Shown here one piece after another: positions 49,282-58,373 of a stretch of DNA of 64,000 nucleotides. Source of the DNA: Clostridiales bacterium. Lineage in GTDB: Bacteria > Bacillota_A > Clostridia > Oscillospirales > Oscillospiraceae. The notes under the pieces were generated by a model that worked only from the letters and a program-made list of their open reading frames with translations, was not told the DNA's origin and searched no databases. Positions within the stretch are counted from its first letter, which is position 1. Each line of letters opens with the position of its first letter. The stretch spans positions 15,940 to 79,939 of the forward strand of contig DXTB01000002.1 of assembly GCA_019410105.1 (NCBI GenBank), in the 5' to 3' direction. Position numbers and translations under genes: made by a program.

Positions 49282-50418
49282 TTAACCTTTGTCTGGCTCT
49301 GTCTTTGCGCCTCCGTGGTAGAAGAAGGCGTCGCATTTGAGCATGCCGTTGTAGAGCTTGCGTTTCTTCTCCGCGCTGCGGCCGAAGGCGCGCTCAAACT
49401 CTGTGTGGGAGGAGAGCACCAGCACGCGCCAGCCCGCCGGCAATGTCCGGGCAGCTTTGCCGAAGGAGCGGTACAGGGCCTCCGCCTCTCTCTTTTCCAG
49501 CAGCCGCTCACCGTAGGGCGGATTGGTCACCAGCTGGCCGTAGTCGCTGTCCCGGTGGAACTTTCCGGCATCCGCCACCTCGAAGCGCACGCAGTCGTCC
49601 ACCCCCGCCAGCTCCGCGTTGTGGCGGCTCAACTCCACCGCACTGGGGTCGATGTCCCCGCCCCAGATGTCGTACTGGCCGTGGAATTCTTGATCCATGG
49701 CCTCTTCGGCCGCGTCCAGCCACAGCTTGGCGGGGAGGCTCTGCCACTTTTGGGCGGCAAAGCGCCGGTCCAGGCCTGGGGCCCGGTTTTTGGCGATCAG
49801 CGCCGCCTCGATGGGAATGGTGCCGCTGCCGCAGAAGGGGTCGCAGAACGGATCCCTCCCCCGGTAGCGGGAGAGCAGCACCAGGGCGGCGGCCAGCGTC
49901 TCCCGCAGGGGGGCGCCGTTGTTGTGGGCCCGGTAGCCCCGCTTGTAGAGTCCGTCGCCGGAGGTGTCCAGGTACACGGCTGCGGTGTCCTTGATGAGGG
50001 CGAACTGGATCTGATAGCGGTCCCCGGTCTCCGGCAGGGTCTCGCAGCCGTAGGCCTGGCCAAGCCGCTTGGCAGCGGCCTTTTTCACAATGGCCTGGCA
50101 GGCGGGGACGGAGTGGAGCTGGGAGGAGATGGAGTAGCCCTTCACCGGGAACTCCCCGTCCCGGGGGATGCAATCCTCCCAGGGGATGGCGGCCACGCCC
50201 TGAAACAGCGCCTCGAAGTCCGGGGCCGGGAAGCTGGCCAGCTCCACCAGCACCCGCGCGCCGCAGCGCAGGTTGATGTTCAGCCGGGGGATGTCCGCCG
50301 GGCCGCCGTCGCAGTGGACCCGGCCGTTTTCGGCCCGGACGTTTTTCAGGTCCAGCCGCCGCAGCTCGTCGGCCACCAGGGCCTCCAGCCCGAAGAGGCA
50401 GGGAATGGTGTATTTCAT
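49282..50418 (-). CDS. Class I SAM-dependent RNA methyltransferase with THUMP domain (RlmL/YpsC-like)
   Basis: 378 aa. An N-terminal ferredoxin-like/THUMP region (about 1-155, IPCLFGLEALVADELRRL) precedes a methyltransferase domain with motif I DPFCGSGTIPIEAA and catalytic motif IV TNPPYGER. This is the YpsC/RlmL-N family that methylates 23S rRNA guanine N2 (m2G2445 in E. coli). GGAGG lies 7 nt before ATG 50418; a frame extension upstream is unsupported. Confidence 0.92.
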   Translation of the reverse strand: MKYTIPCLFGLEALVADELRRLDLKNVRAENGRVHCDGGPADIPRLNINLRCGARVLVELASFPAPDFEALFQGVAAIPWEDCIPRDGEFPVKGYSISSQLHSVPACQAIVKKAAAKRLGQAYGCETLPETGDRYQIQFALIKDTAAVYLDTSGDGLYKRGYRAHNNGAPLRETLAAALVLLSRYRGRDPFCDPFCGSGTIPIEAALIAKNRAPGLDRRFAAQKWQSLPAKLWLDAAEEAMDQEFHGQYDIWGGDIDPSAVELSRHNAELAGVDDCVRFEVADAGKFHRDSDYGQLVTNPPYGERLLEKREAEALYRSFGKAARTLPAGWRVLVLSSHTEFERAFGRSAEKKRKLYNGMLKCDAFFYHGGAKTEPDKG

Positions 50419-50487
50419 GGGGGTTCCTCCTTGGCGGGGCATACAGATGCCCGTGGATTTTCATTGGAGCCGGTGGAAGAGAGGCTC

Positions 50488-51000
50488 TCAGGGGGCGGCG
50501 TGGCCCAGCGTTCTGCGCTCCACGCGAATGGTGTAGACCTCCGGCCCGTCGGCGCTGCCATGGCATCCCGGTACCGTGGAAGTCGCCACATTCCAACCCA
50601 TCTGGCGGCGCATGTCGTTGGCGAACTTTTTGATGTTCTGCTTGCTCAGCGTACAGCCGCAGCGGAAGACAACATTCACATTCGCATAGCGGGATGTTCC
50701 GTCATCCATCGGGCTGAGCGTCCACGCCAGATCGTGGACATGGGGGTCCGGCCGCTCCACGCCAAAAGCGTCTGCAAATGCATTCAGATCGTCAATCTCG
50801 AAGAGGTCGCTGCTGTATTCCCCGGGCCAGACGGCATAGAGCCGGATCTCTCCGGCAGCGGCCCGGCGGTAGGCCTCTGCGGCAGAGGAGAAATCGTGGC
50901 CCACCTGCGTGAGACTGCCCGCAGCGTCCAGAGACAGGTAGCAGACCAGGCTGCCTCTGTATGGAAAGGGATTGGCCTTCGCACTTCTTGGCTGACGCAT
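50488..51000 (-). CDS. Hypothetical protein, no recognised family
   Basis: 170 aa, soluble. It begins RQPRSAKANPFPYRGSLVCY, has LYAVWPGEYSSDLFEIDDL in the middle and ends ADGPEVYTIRVERRTLGHA. The mix of beta-prone and helical stretches and the phrase LYAVWPGEYSSDLF suggest a small alpha/beta domain, but I recognise no motif. A real gene is supported by AAGGAGG 7 nt before the ATG and a promoter at 51046-51074. It lies 69 nt upstream of the RNA methyltransferase gene on the same strand. Confidence 0.7.
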   Translation of the reverse strand: MRQPRSAKANPFPYRGSLVCYLSLDAAGSLTQVGHDFSSAAEAYRRAAAGEIRLYAVWPGEYSSDLFEIDDLNAFADAFGVERPDPHVHDLAWTLSPMDDGTSRYANVNVVFRCGCTLSKQNIKKFANDMRRQMGWNVATSTVPGCHGSADGPEVYTIRVERRTLGHAAP

Positions 51001-51045
51001 GGAACATCCTCCTTGCTGCCTCCGCCTCAGCGGGGCGTTTTTCCT

Positions 51046-51074
51046 ATTATAATGCAGACTGCGGAAAATGTCGA
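51046..51074 (-). promoter_or_regulatory. Promoter of the hypothetical gene at 50488-51000
   Basis: Minus strand: TCGACA (51069-51074), 17-bp spacer, TATAAT (51046-51051). Confidence 0.65.
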
Positions 51075-51302
51075 GATGCCCGCCGGCTCTTGCCGCAACT
51101 GCCGCCGGCGGGCCGGGAGGTTTTGTAACCAAAATGAAATGGTATTTGCAAAATGGGCATGATACAATAACGATAAACGCCGCCGGAGCCGCACTTCCCG
51201 GACGGAAACCTGAAGTTGCACGGGATTTTGCCGGATGCAAAGCAGAGTTGGTGGAAACGGCGGGGCGGTTCTGCTAAAATGACAGACAGAGAGGAGAGGC
51301 GT

Positions 51303-52145
51303 ATGGCATTTGGAGAGCGGTTGCAGGAGCTCCGCCGGGCCCGGGGCATGACCCAGGAGGACTTTGCGGCCCAGCTGAAGGTCTCCCGGCAGGCGGTGAG
51401 CAAGTGGGAGTCCTGCCGGGGATACCCGGAGCTTGAGAAGATCATCTATATCTGCAACCGCTACGGCGTCACCATGAACGACCTGTTCTGCGAGGAGGTC
51501 CCCCTGGGCGGCCAAGAGACGCCGGCGGCGCCGGAGCGGATGGAGTCCCGGACACTGAAAACGGCGCTGGGAGATTTTGTGAGCAACCTGTCCCCGGCCA
51601 ACAAATGGGCCGGAGTGGGGGGGCTGGCGGCAGTGACCGCCCTGGTGGCCCTGTGTATGCTGTATTTGAAAGGAGGCGGAGACAGCGAAATGACGGCATT
51701 GTGGATTGCGGCCATCGTGGTCTTTGGCGTGGTGGAGGCGGTGACCGCCGGGCTGGTCTCCATCTGGTTTGTGCCCGGCGCCGTGGCGGGTCTGATCGCC
51801 GCCATGGCGGGGGCGGGGCTCCTGATCCAGCTGGTGCTGTTCCTGGCGGTGTCGGCGGCGGCCCTGGCGGCCACCCGGCCCCTGGTGAAAAAGCTCTCCG
51901 CCGGGCGGGCTGTGCCTACCAACGCGGACCGGGTGCTGGGCCGCACCGCCAGAGTCACGGAGACCATCGACAACGACAGCGCCTCCGGCGCCGTCTATGT
52001 GGACGGCAAGACCTGGACCGCCCGCAGCGCCGACGGATCGGTGCTCCCGGCGGGCAGCCGGGTGGAGATCCGGCGGATGGAGGGTGTGAAGCTCATTGTG
52101 GAAGCGGCGCAGAAAGCGCCTGATAAAAAAGAGGAGGTTGTGTGA
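51303..52145 (+). CDS. XRE HTH domain fused to NfeD-like membrane/OB protein
   Basis: 280 aa. An XRE HTH (about 5-60, MTQEDFAAQLKVSRQAVSKW), a first membrane segment (about 103-122), then an NfeD-type part: two or three membrane helices (about 130-195) and a C-terminal OB-like domain (RVLGRTARVTETIDNDSAS, GAVYVDGKTWTARSADG). NfeD normally pairs with SPFH proteins, and one follows directly. An ATG at 51690 with GGAG 8 nt upstream could start a free NfeD within the same frame. GAGGAG lies 6 nt before the chosen ATG 51303. Confidence 0.82.
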   Translation: MAFGERLQELRRARGMTQEDFAAQLKVSRQAVSKWESCRGYPELEKIIYICNRYGVTMNDLFCEEVPLGGQETPAAPERMESRTLKTALGDFVSNLSPANKWAGVGGLAAVTALVALCMLYLKGGGDSEMTALWIAAIVVFGVVEAVTAGLVSIWFVPGAVAGLIAAMAGAGLLIQLVLFLAVSAAALAATRPLVKKLSAGRAVPTNADRVLGRTARVTETIDNDSASGAVYVDGKTWTARSADGSVLPAGSRVEIRRMEGVKLIVEAAQKAPDKKEEVV

Positions 52146-52147
52146 AT

Positions 52148-53098
52148 ATGATGGATGTGCTCAAGTGGGTTCCGCTGTTGATCCTGGTGGTGCTGATCCT
52201 GATCCTGCTGATCGGGAACATCGTCATCGTCCAGCAGTCCAAGGCCTATGTGGTGGAGCGGCTGGGAGCGTTCCGGACCGTGTGGGGCGTGGGACTGCAC
52301 CTGAAGGTGCCCTTTGTGGAGCGGGTGGCCAAGAAGGTGTCCCTGAAGGAGCAGGTGGCGGATTTCGCGCCCCAGCCCGTCATCACCAAGGACAATGTCA
52401 CCATGCAGATCGATACGGTGATCTACTTCCAGATCACGGACCCGAAGCTGTATACCTACGGCGTGGAACGGCCCATGAACGCCATTGAGAACCTGACCGC
52501 CACCACCCTGCGGAACATCATCGGCGAGATGGAACTGGACCAGTCCCTGACAAGCCGGGACACCATCAACGCCAAGATGCGCGCCATTCTGGACGAGGCC
52601 ACGGACCCCTGGGGCATCAAGGTCAACCGGGTGGAGCTGAAAAACATTATCCCGCCCAAGGAGATCCAGAACGCCATGGAGAAGCAGATGAAGGCGGAGC
52701 GGGAGCGCCGGGAGTCCATCCTCCAGGCGGAGGGGCAGAAGCAGTCCCAGATCCTGGTGGCGGAGGGCGAGAAGCAGTCCCTGATTCTCAAGGCGGATGC
52801 CGCCAAGCAGGCCGCCATCCTGAAGGCCGAGGGCGAGAAGGAGGCCCGCATCATGGCCGCCGAGGCGGAGGCCCAGGCCATCATGCAGGTGCAGACCGCC
52901 CTGGCGGACTCCCTGAAGCTGCTGAATGCCGCCGCCCCCAATGACCAGGTGGTGAAGCTGAAGGCTCTGGAAGCCATGCAGAAGGTGGCGGACGGCAAGG
53001 CCACCAAGATCATCATTCCCAGTGAGCTCCAGGGGCTGGCAGGGCTCGCTGCCAGCGCCAAGACGGTGTTCGACACAGAGGACCCCAAGGGGGAGTGA
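52148..53098 (+). CDS. SPFH/stomatin-like membrane protein
   Basis: 316 aa. An N-terminal membrane helix (about 7-28), the SPFH domain (QQSKAYVVERLGAFRTVWGV, PQPVITKDNVTMQIDTVIYF), a long charged coiled coil (about 180-250, with repeated AEGEKQS/AAKQAAILKAEGEKEA) and a C-terminal hydrophobic part. These proteins form membrane-bound oligomers and organise membrane microdomains, with NfeD as the usual partner. ATG 52148 follows GAGGAGG by 10 nt; GTG 52142 is possible. Confidence 0.94.
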   Translation: MMDVLKWVPLLILVVLILILLIGNIVIVQQSKAYVVERLGAFRTVWGVGLHLKVPFVERVAKKVSLKEQVADFAPQPVITKDNVTMQIDTVIYFQITDPKLYTYGVERPMNAIENLTATTLRNIIGEMELDQSLTSRDTINAKMRAILDEATDPWGIKVNRVELKNIIPPKEIQNAMEKQMKAERERRESILQAEGQKQSQILVAEGEKQSLILKADAAKQAAILKAEGEKEARIMAAEAEAQAIMQVQTALADSLKLLNAAAPNDQVVKLKALEAMQKVADGKATKIIIPSELQGLAGLAASAKTVFDTEDPKGE

Positions 53099-53109
53099 GG
53101 GAAAAGCAG

Positions 53110-53146
53110 TACAGGCGCACAGCAAAAGCTGTGCGCCTGTATTTTG
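53110..53146 (+). terminator. Terminator of the NfeD-SPFH operon
   Basis: A 13-14-bp stem (53111-53123 with 53128-53140), loop AAAA, then ATTTTG. Confidence 0.85.
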
Positions 53147-53468
53147 CAAATTGGGGCAGAGGGCGCAGCCCTTCATGTCCATTGCCGGGACGATGGGAAC
53201 CGGTGCCGGAAGAGCGTATTCCCATGATCCCATACAGACCCGCGCCGTAAGGGCTTCGGTCGGGACCTGCTGCGGCCGGGAGGGTCAGGTGCAGTCTGCG
53301 TCCTGCTGAATTGCCCGCGGCGGTCTGGAGTTCTGCCCTGTCTGCGCGGGGAGGTTCGCCCAATGAGAGGCGCGCCCCGGAAGCCCGGTTTGGGGCACAG
53401 TGATTACAGCGATTTTTACCCATTAACCGCCGGTTAAAAGATCGTCAGAAAAATTGAACACCTGTCGA
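53147..53468. other. Intergenic stretch without a supported gene
   Basis: Both strands carry open frames only as artefacts of high GC; none has a ribosome binding site. I see no strong hairpin or repeat apart from the promoter that follows at 53469. Confidence 0.5.
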
Positions 53469-53497
53469 TTGCAGCGCACCGCCGGAGATGGTATTCT
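53469..53497 (+). promoter_or_regulatory. Promoter of the HTH/TPR-like regulator gene
   Basis: TTGCAG (53469-53474), 17-bp spacer, TATTCT (53492-53497), about 30 nt before the start codon. Confidence 0.55.
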
Positions 53498-53526
53498 GGG
53501 GACAGATCACAAGAGGGGGCTTTGCC

Positions 53527-54594
53527 ATGCAGATCCACGAGATTATCCGCACCCGGCGGACGGCACTGGGGCTGACACAGGAGCAGCTGGCGGGGAAGCT
53601 GGGGGTATCAGCCCCGGCGGTGAACAAATGGGAAAGGGGAAACTCCTACCCGGACATCACCCTGCTGCCGGTGCTGGCCCGGACGCTGCGGGTGGACCTG
53701 AACACACTGTTGTCCTTTCAGGAGGACTTGACGGAGACGGAGATCGCGGAGTTTTTGAACCGACTGTACGAGGTGTCCCGGACCGAGGGGTGCGGCGCGG
53801 CCTTTTCCCTGGCAGAGGAGAAGCTGCGCCAGTTCCCCAACAGCGACGCGCTGGCATACAGCGCTGCGGGGCTGCTGGAGGGGCTTCTGACCCTGTTCCC
53901 CGGCACCGATGAGACAGCCCGGCCCGGCCGGGAGGACTTTGTCGCGGGCCTGTACGAGCAGGCCGCCCAGAGCGCGGACCCCAAAATCCGGGAGTGGGCG
54001 ACCTATACCGTGGCGAGCCGCTGCATCGCCCGGGGGGATCTGGACCGGGCGGAGGCGCTGTTGGACCAGATCTCCAACACCCACCGGGACAAGCGGGAAC
54101 TGCTGTCCGCCCTGCGGCGGAAGCAGGGGCGGACCGAGGAGGCCTGGACCCTGCTGGAGCGGGAGCTGTTCGACCGGGCCCACGGCATCCAGACCACGCT
54201 GCTGTCCCTGATCGAGATGGCCCAGGCAGAGGGAGACCGGCAGCGGGCCCAGGGCTTTTGCGACGCCGCCCGGCGGGCGGGAGAGGCCCTGGACCTGAGC
54301 GATTACGCAGTGCTGTCCGCCCCCTTCCAGCTGGCGGCGGCGGAGCAGGACGGCCCGGCGGCGCTGGACCTGCTGGACCGGCTGCTGCATAGCCTGACAG
54401 TGCCTTGGGATCTGAGCGCCTCGCCCCTGTACCGGCATCTGGCCACCAAGGAGGCCGCCGGAGAGGCCCAGTCGGTGCTGCTGGAGCCCCTTCTGGACCA
54501 GGTAGAGGCGGACCCGGACTGCGCTTTCCTCCGGGAGATGCCGGAGTATGGGACGATGGTGGAGAAGTACCGGCGCGCCGCAGATGGGGCATGA
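53527..54594 (+). CDS. XRE HTH regulator with TPR-like C-terminal domain
   Basis: 355 aa. An HTH of the XRE type (about 2-60; TQEQLAGKLGVSAPAVNKWE, SYPDITLLPVLARTLRVDL) is followed by about 290 residues of alpha-helical repeat sequence (RRKQGRTEEAWTLLERELFD) resembling TPR repeats. This layout is common in Clostridia: the repeats read a signal peptide or partner. AT-poor, soluble. GAGGGGG lies 7 nt before the ATG. The target is unknown; no gene follows on the same strand within the transcript. Confidence 0.85.
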   Translation: MQIHEIIRTRRTALGLTQEQLAGKLGVSAPAVNKWERGNSYPDITLLPVLARTLRVDLNTLLSFQEDLTETEIAEFLNRLYEVSRTEGCGAAFSLAEEKLRQFPNSDALAYSAAGLLEGLLTLFPGTDETARPGREDFVAGLYEQAAQSADPKIREWATYTVASRCIARGDLDRAEALLDQISNTHRDKRELLSALRRKQGRTEEAWTLLERELFDRAHGIQTTLLSLIEMAQAEGDRQRAQGFCDAARRAGEALDLSDYAVLSAPFQLAAAEQDGPAALDLLDRLLHSLTVPWDLSASPLYRHLATKEAAGEAQSVLLEPLLDQVEADPDCAFLREMPEYGTMVEKYRRAADGA

Positions 54595-54691
54595 GCTGGC
54601 GGGACCCGCCGGGCGGCGGATGAGACTGTCCGGTTCTGCCGGTGCCAGGACGCGGCGTGCCGCAGTTCTGCATTCCCTGCGGACCGTGCGG

Positions 54692-54730
54692 GAAAAAGAA
54701 AAAGCGGAAGGACGAAAGTCCTTCCGCTTT
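54692..54730. terminator. Bidirectional terminator, mainly serving the minus-strand gene
   Basis: A 13-bp stem (54701-54713 with 54718-54730), loop GAAA; on the minus strand it is followed by TTCTTTTTCCC. Confidence 0.8.
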
Positions 54731-54738
54731 CATGCGTC

Positions 54739-55041
54739 TCAGCCGAACAGGGCATCGCCGCTCTTGAAGCCCAGGCCGGGGTGGAAGTCGAACTTCACCG
54801 CGCCCACGGCCACGTCGGGACCCACGGCCCGCTGGATGCGGGCGATGCCCTCGTTGCCGAAGCCGGCGCACAGCTCCATAGCGGTGACGCCTCCGGCGGC
54901 CAGCTCCTTCGCGGCAGCCTCCGCCTCAGCGTAGGTCTTGCAGCCCACCACGTTCAAATGGATGCTAGGGGTGGATACCACGGTGCGGGTGGTCTCATCG
55001 GCATCGCCGATAAGAAAGAAAAATGCGGCTTGCAGTGCCAT
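54739..55041 (-). CDS. Small conserved-type protein (DUF6506-like)
   Basis: 100 aa, soluble. AFFFLIGDADETTRTVVSTPSI (shown in part as AFFFLIGDADE), CKTYAEAEAAAKELAAGGV and AMELCAGFGNEGIARIQRAV describe a small alpha/beta barrel-like domain that resembles DUF6506 proteins of unknown function. GGGAGG lies 11 nt before the ATG at 55041. It precedes the convergent terminator at 54701-54730. Confidence 0.65.
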   Translation of the reverse strand: MALQAAFFFLIGDADETTRTVVSTPSIHLNVVGCKTYAEAEAAAKELAAGGVTAMELCAGFGNEGIARIQRAVGPDVAVGAVKFDFHPGLGFKSGDALFG

Positions 55042-55141
55042 TGTTATGTAGACCTCCCTGAAAATCAAGAATCAGAGCGAACAGATAAGAGATGCCGCTT
55101 TCCCTGCGGCTCTCTTATCTGCACACCCGTTATCTGGTATG

Positions 55142-56800
55142 TCACAGTCTGGTGACCACGGGGATAACCATGGGATTGCGCTTGGTGGTTTTGAACAGGT
55201 AGCTGCTGACGGCGGACTTGACGGAACCCTTCAGTTCCCCGTCATCCCGGCCCCGCTTGCGGGAGACGTTCTCCGCCGCGTCCCGGGCCACGCTCTGCAG
55301 TTCCTTCATCAAGTCCCCGGACTCCTTCACGTAGATGAAGCCCCGGGTGATGATCTCCGGCTCGCTGAGGAGGTTGCCGTCATGGGCGGAGATGGGCAGG
55401 ACCACCACCACCATGCAGTCTTCTGCCAGGCGCTTGCGGTCCCGCATGACCACGGCGCCCACGTCGCCCACGCCGGAGCCGTCCACATATACCTCACCGG
55501 AGGGAACGGTGCCGCCCAACTTAATGGTCTTGGCCGTGATCTCGATGACGGAGCCGTTGTCGGCAATGGCGATATGGTTGCGGTCCATGCCCATGTCCTG
55601 GGCCAGCTGGGAGTGGATCTGGAGCATCCGCTGCTCGCCGTGGAGGGGGATGAAGAACCGGGGCTTCGTCAGGGCGTGGATGATCTTCAGCTCCTCCTGG
55701 CAGGCGTGGCCGGACACGTGAAGCATGTCGGCCCGATCATAGACCACCTTGACGCCCTTGCGGAACAGCTCGTTGATGACCCGGGACACCGTCACCTCGT
55801 TGCCGGGGATGGCGCTGGCGGAGATGATGACCTTGTCCCCGGCGCCGATCTCCACCTGCTTGTGCTGAGAGAAGGCCATGCGGTACAAGGCGCTCATCTC
55901 CTCGCCCTGGGAACCGGTGGTGACGATGACCTGCTTGTTCTTGGGCAGGCCCTTGATCCGGTTGATGTCCACCAGGGTGTTCTTGGGCACCTTCATATAG
56001 CCCAACTCTGTGGAGACCTTCATGATATTTTCCATGGACCGGCCCGTGACGGCCACCTTCCGGCCGAAGGCCGCGGCGGCATCCAGCACCTGCTGGATCC
56101 GGTGGACGTTGGAGGCGAAGGTGGTGACGATGATCCGGTCCTCGCATCCCTGGAACTGGCGCTTGAAGGTGGCGCCCACCGTCTTTTCAGAGGGGGTAAA
56201 GCCCGGACGCTCCACATTGGTGGAGTCCGCCAGCAGCGCCAGGACGCCCTCCTTCCCCAGCTCGCCGAAGCGGGCAAGGTCGATGACCTCCCCGTCGATG
56301 GGGGTGGAGTCGATCTTGAAGTCGCCGGTGTGGACGATGGTGCCCATGTGGGTGTGGATGGCAAAGGCCACGGAGTCGGCGATGGAGTGGTTCACATGGA
56401 TGAACTCCACAGTGAACTTGCCGGCCCGGACGCTCTTGCCCGGCTCCACCGTGATGAGCTTGGTGCTTTTCACCAGCCCATGCTCCTCCAGCTTCAGCTT
56501 GATGAGCCCCGCGGTGAACCGGGTGCAGTAGATGGGCATGTTCAACTGCTTGAGCACATAGGGAATGGCACCCACGTGATCCTCGTGCCCGTGGGTGATG
56601 AACAGACCCCGGATGCGGGCCCGGTTCTTGATGAGGTAGCTGACGTCGGGAATGATGAGGTCGATGCCGTACATGTCGTCCCCGGGGAAAGCCATGCCGC
56701 AGTCCACCACGATGATCTCGCCGCCGTACTCATAGGCGGTCATGTTCTTGCCGATCTCATTGAGACCGCCCAGGGGGATGATTTTCAATTTTTCTGCCAT
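55142..56800 (-). CDS. rnj: Ribonuclease J
   Basis: 552 aa. A metallo-beta-lactamase domain with HGHEDHVGAIPY (H70, H72, D74, H75), HTGDFKIDSTP and the beta-CASP region (DSTNVERPGFTPSEK, TTFASNVHRIQQ), then HVSGHACQEELKI and the C-terminal domain. It is a 5'-3' exoribonuclease/endoribonuclease central to mRNA and rRNA processing in Firmicutes. The start at 56800 has GGAG 12 nt upstream. A second ribonuclease J gene is not present in the window. Confidence 0.96.
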   Translation of the reverse strand: MAEKLKIIPLGGLNEIGKNMTAYEYGGEIIVVDCGMAFPGDDMYGIDLIIPDVSYLIKNRARIRGLFITHGHEDHVGAIPYVLKQLNMPIYCTRFTAGLIKLKLEEHGLVKSTKLITVEPGKSVRAGKFTVEFIHVNHSIADSVAFAIHTHMGTIVHTGDFKIDSTPIDGEVIDLARFGELGKEGVLALLADSTNVERPGFTPSEKTVGATFKRQFQGCEDRIIVTTFASNVHRIQQVLDAAAAFGRKVAVTGRSMENIMKVSTELGYMKVPKNTLVDINRIKGLPKNKQVIVTTGSQGEEMSALYRMAFSQHKQVEIGAGDKVIISASAIPGNEVTVSRVINELFRKGVKVVYDRADMLHVSGHACQEELKIIHALTKPRFFIPLHGEQRMLQIHSQLAQDMGMDRNHIAIADNGSVIEITAKTIKLGGTVPSGEVYVDGSGVGDVGAVVMRDRKRLAEDCMVVVVLPISAHDGNLLSEPEIITRGFIYVKESGDLMKELQSVARDAAENVSRKRGRDDGELKGSVKSAVSSYLFKTTKRNPMVIPVVTRL

Positions 56801-57254
56801 AGATCGATGATACTCCTTTGAAAAAATATGTAAAATACCCCCATAACAGCGGAAATGGCGCAAAATGAGCGCACGCAAACAAGAGACGCCCGTAGCCTGC
56901 GCGGCCCCGTTTCGCCGGCAGGGGTTCGGTCACGTCATTCCGTTGAAACCGTATGGGGTTTTATTTGACTGAGGCGGAGCGGCGCTCCGCACCAGTGAAA
57001 TACTGTGGAACTGTGTAAAAAAGGGCGGAAAAGCAGTTGCTTCTCGACGCGCACTTTGTTATACTGAAACGAAGGCGCGGCCCAGGCAGAGGCACGCCCC
57101 GCGGCGCTCCGACAGCCGGCGGCCTGCCGCCGGCGGACACGGAAGGCCGCACCATTCTGCCCCTAGTATAGCACAGGTCAAGCGTTTTGTATACATTTTT
57201 TTCAAGAAAACCAAGATGACCGGCGGAAGGGCCGGAGAAAGGGAGTGAAGGGAC
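56801..57254. promoter_or_regulatory. Intergenic region between ribonuclease J gene and LacI gene
   Basis: 454 bp without a supported gene. It holds a plus-strand promoter (57037-57065), a hairpin (57116-57133) within the LacI leader, and a palindrome TGTATACA near 57189-57196. Minus-strand promoter elements for rnj are ambiguous (TATACT at 57162-57167 without a matched -35). Confidence 0.4.
57037..57065 (+). promoter_or_regulatory. Promoter upstream of the LacI-family gene
   Basis: TTGCTT (57037-57042), 17-bp spacer, TATACT (57060-57065). It would give a leader of about 185 nt before the LacI start, with a hairpin at 57116-57133. Confidence 0.5.
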
Positions 57255-58277
57255 ATGCGGGCAACGATCAAGATGATCGCAGAACGGGCGGGCGTCTCCA
57301 TCGGCACGGTGGACCGGGTGCTCCACGACCGGCCGTATGTGAAGGAGGAGGTCCGGCGGCGGGTGCTGGAGGTGATGGAGGAGCTGGATTACCAGCCAAA
57401 CCGGGTGGCCAGCGCCCTGGCCACCAGCGGCATGGCCCGGCATTTCGCTATCATCCAGCCCACGTGGGAGAGCTATGTGGGCGAGGCCATGGCCGCTGGC
57501 GTGGCGAAGTTCCGGCAGGACCGTCAGGACTACAATGTGAGCGTCACCATCCACCCGTACCGCCAGGGGCGGATGGAGGACTGCCTGCACCTGCTGGACA
57601 CGCTGGCGGAGGAGGTCCAGGGGATCGCCCTGTGCGCCGCGGACTGCCCCCAGGTGCGCCAGAAGCTGGAGCTCCTGGCGGAGCGGCGGATGCCGGTGGT
57701 GACCTTCAACTCCGACATTGCAGGCGCCCGGCGGCTGTGCTACGTGGGGGAGGACGCCCACCACGCCGGCCGGGTGGCCGGGGACATCGCCGCCAAGTTC
57801 CTCAGGCCCGGAGACCGGATCCTGCTGGTGTACGCCGACCACGGCTACGCCGGACACAAGGGCCGGGCAGACGGCTTTCTGGAGCGGCTTGCGGAGCGGG
57901 GGCTCCGGCAGGAGGACTGCCGGGTGGCAGAGACCCACGACAACTATGATGAGACACTGGCAGCGGTGACCGCCGCTTTGGCGGAAGAGCCGGACCTGAA
58001 GTATATCTATATGGCCAACCGCTCCGTGCCTGCGTGCATGGAAGCCCTGCGCGGGGCCGGCCGGATGGGACAGGTGCGGGTTCTGGCCCACGACAACAGC
58101 CCGGAGACGCGGACCTTCCTGCGGGAGGGACTGCTGGACTTCATCATTGACCAGAACCTGACCTACCAGAGCCGCAAGGCCCTGTCGCTGCTGTTTGATG
58201 CGGTGGTGGAGCACCGGACGCCGGAGCGGGACTGTTTCTATCCGGAGAGCCCTATCCTCACGGCGGAGAACTGCTGA
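57255..58277 (+). CDS. LacI-family transcriptional regulator
   Basis: 340 aa. N-terminal LacI HTH (TIKMIAERAGVSIGTVDRVL, HDRPYVKEEVRRRVLEVME, NRVASALA) and a periplasmic-binding-protein-like effector domain (about 62-335). GTVDRVLH in place of GTVSRVLN puts it in the branch similar to RbsR/substrate-binding-like regulators. The effector is likely a sugar. It has GGGAG 10 nt before the ATG. An MFS transporter gene follows after 96 nt, its probable target or partner. Confidence 0.92.
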   Translation: MRATIKMIAERAGVSIGTVDRVLHDRPYVKEEVRRRVLEVMEELDYQPNRVASALATSGMARHFAIIQPTWESYVGEAMAAGVAKFRQDRQDYNVSVTIHPYRQGRMEDCLHLLDTLAEEVQGIALCAADCPQVRQKLELLAERRMPVVTFNSDIAGARRLCYVGEDAHHAGRVAGDIAAKFLRPGDRILLVYADHGYAGHKGRADGFLERLAERGLRQEDCRVAETHDNYDETLAAVTAALAEEPDLKYIYMANRSVPACMEALRGAGRMGQVRVLAHDNSPETRTFLREGLLDFIIDQNLTYQSRKALSLLFDAVVEHRTPERDCFYPESPILTAENC

Positions 58278-58373
58278 AAGACTTTCTCCGGCGCCGGCTT
58301 CCCGCGGAGGCCGACTCTGGGGGAAGCTGTTTTTGGGAAAAGCTGTGTACGCAAACAGAAGGAGAACCGTGTC

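Noticed and set aside
50488..51240. Upstream extension of the hypothetical gene to 51240
   Set aside because: The start at 51000 has AAGGAGG and a promoter upstream; the extension crosses the promoter.
53013..53423. Frames on both strands in the 53.1-53.5 kb gap
   Set aside because: None has a ribosome binding site or a recognisable sequence; open by GC content only.
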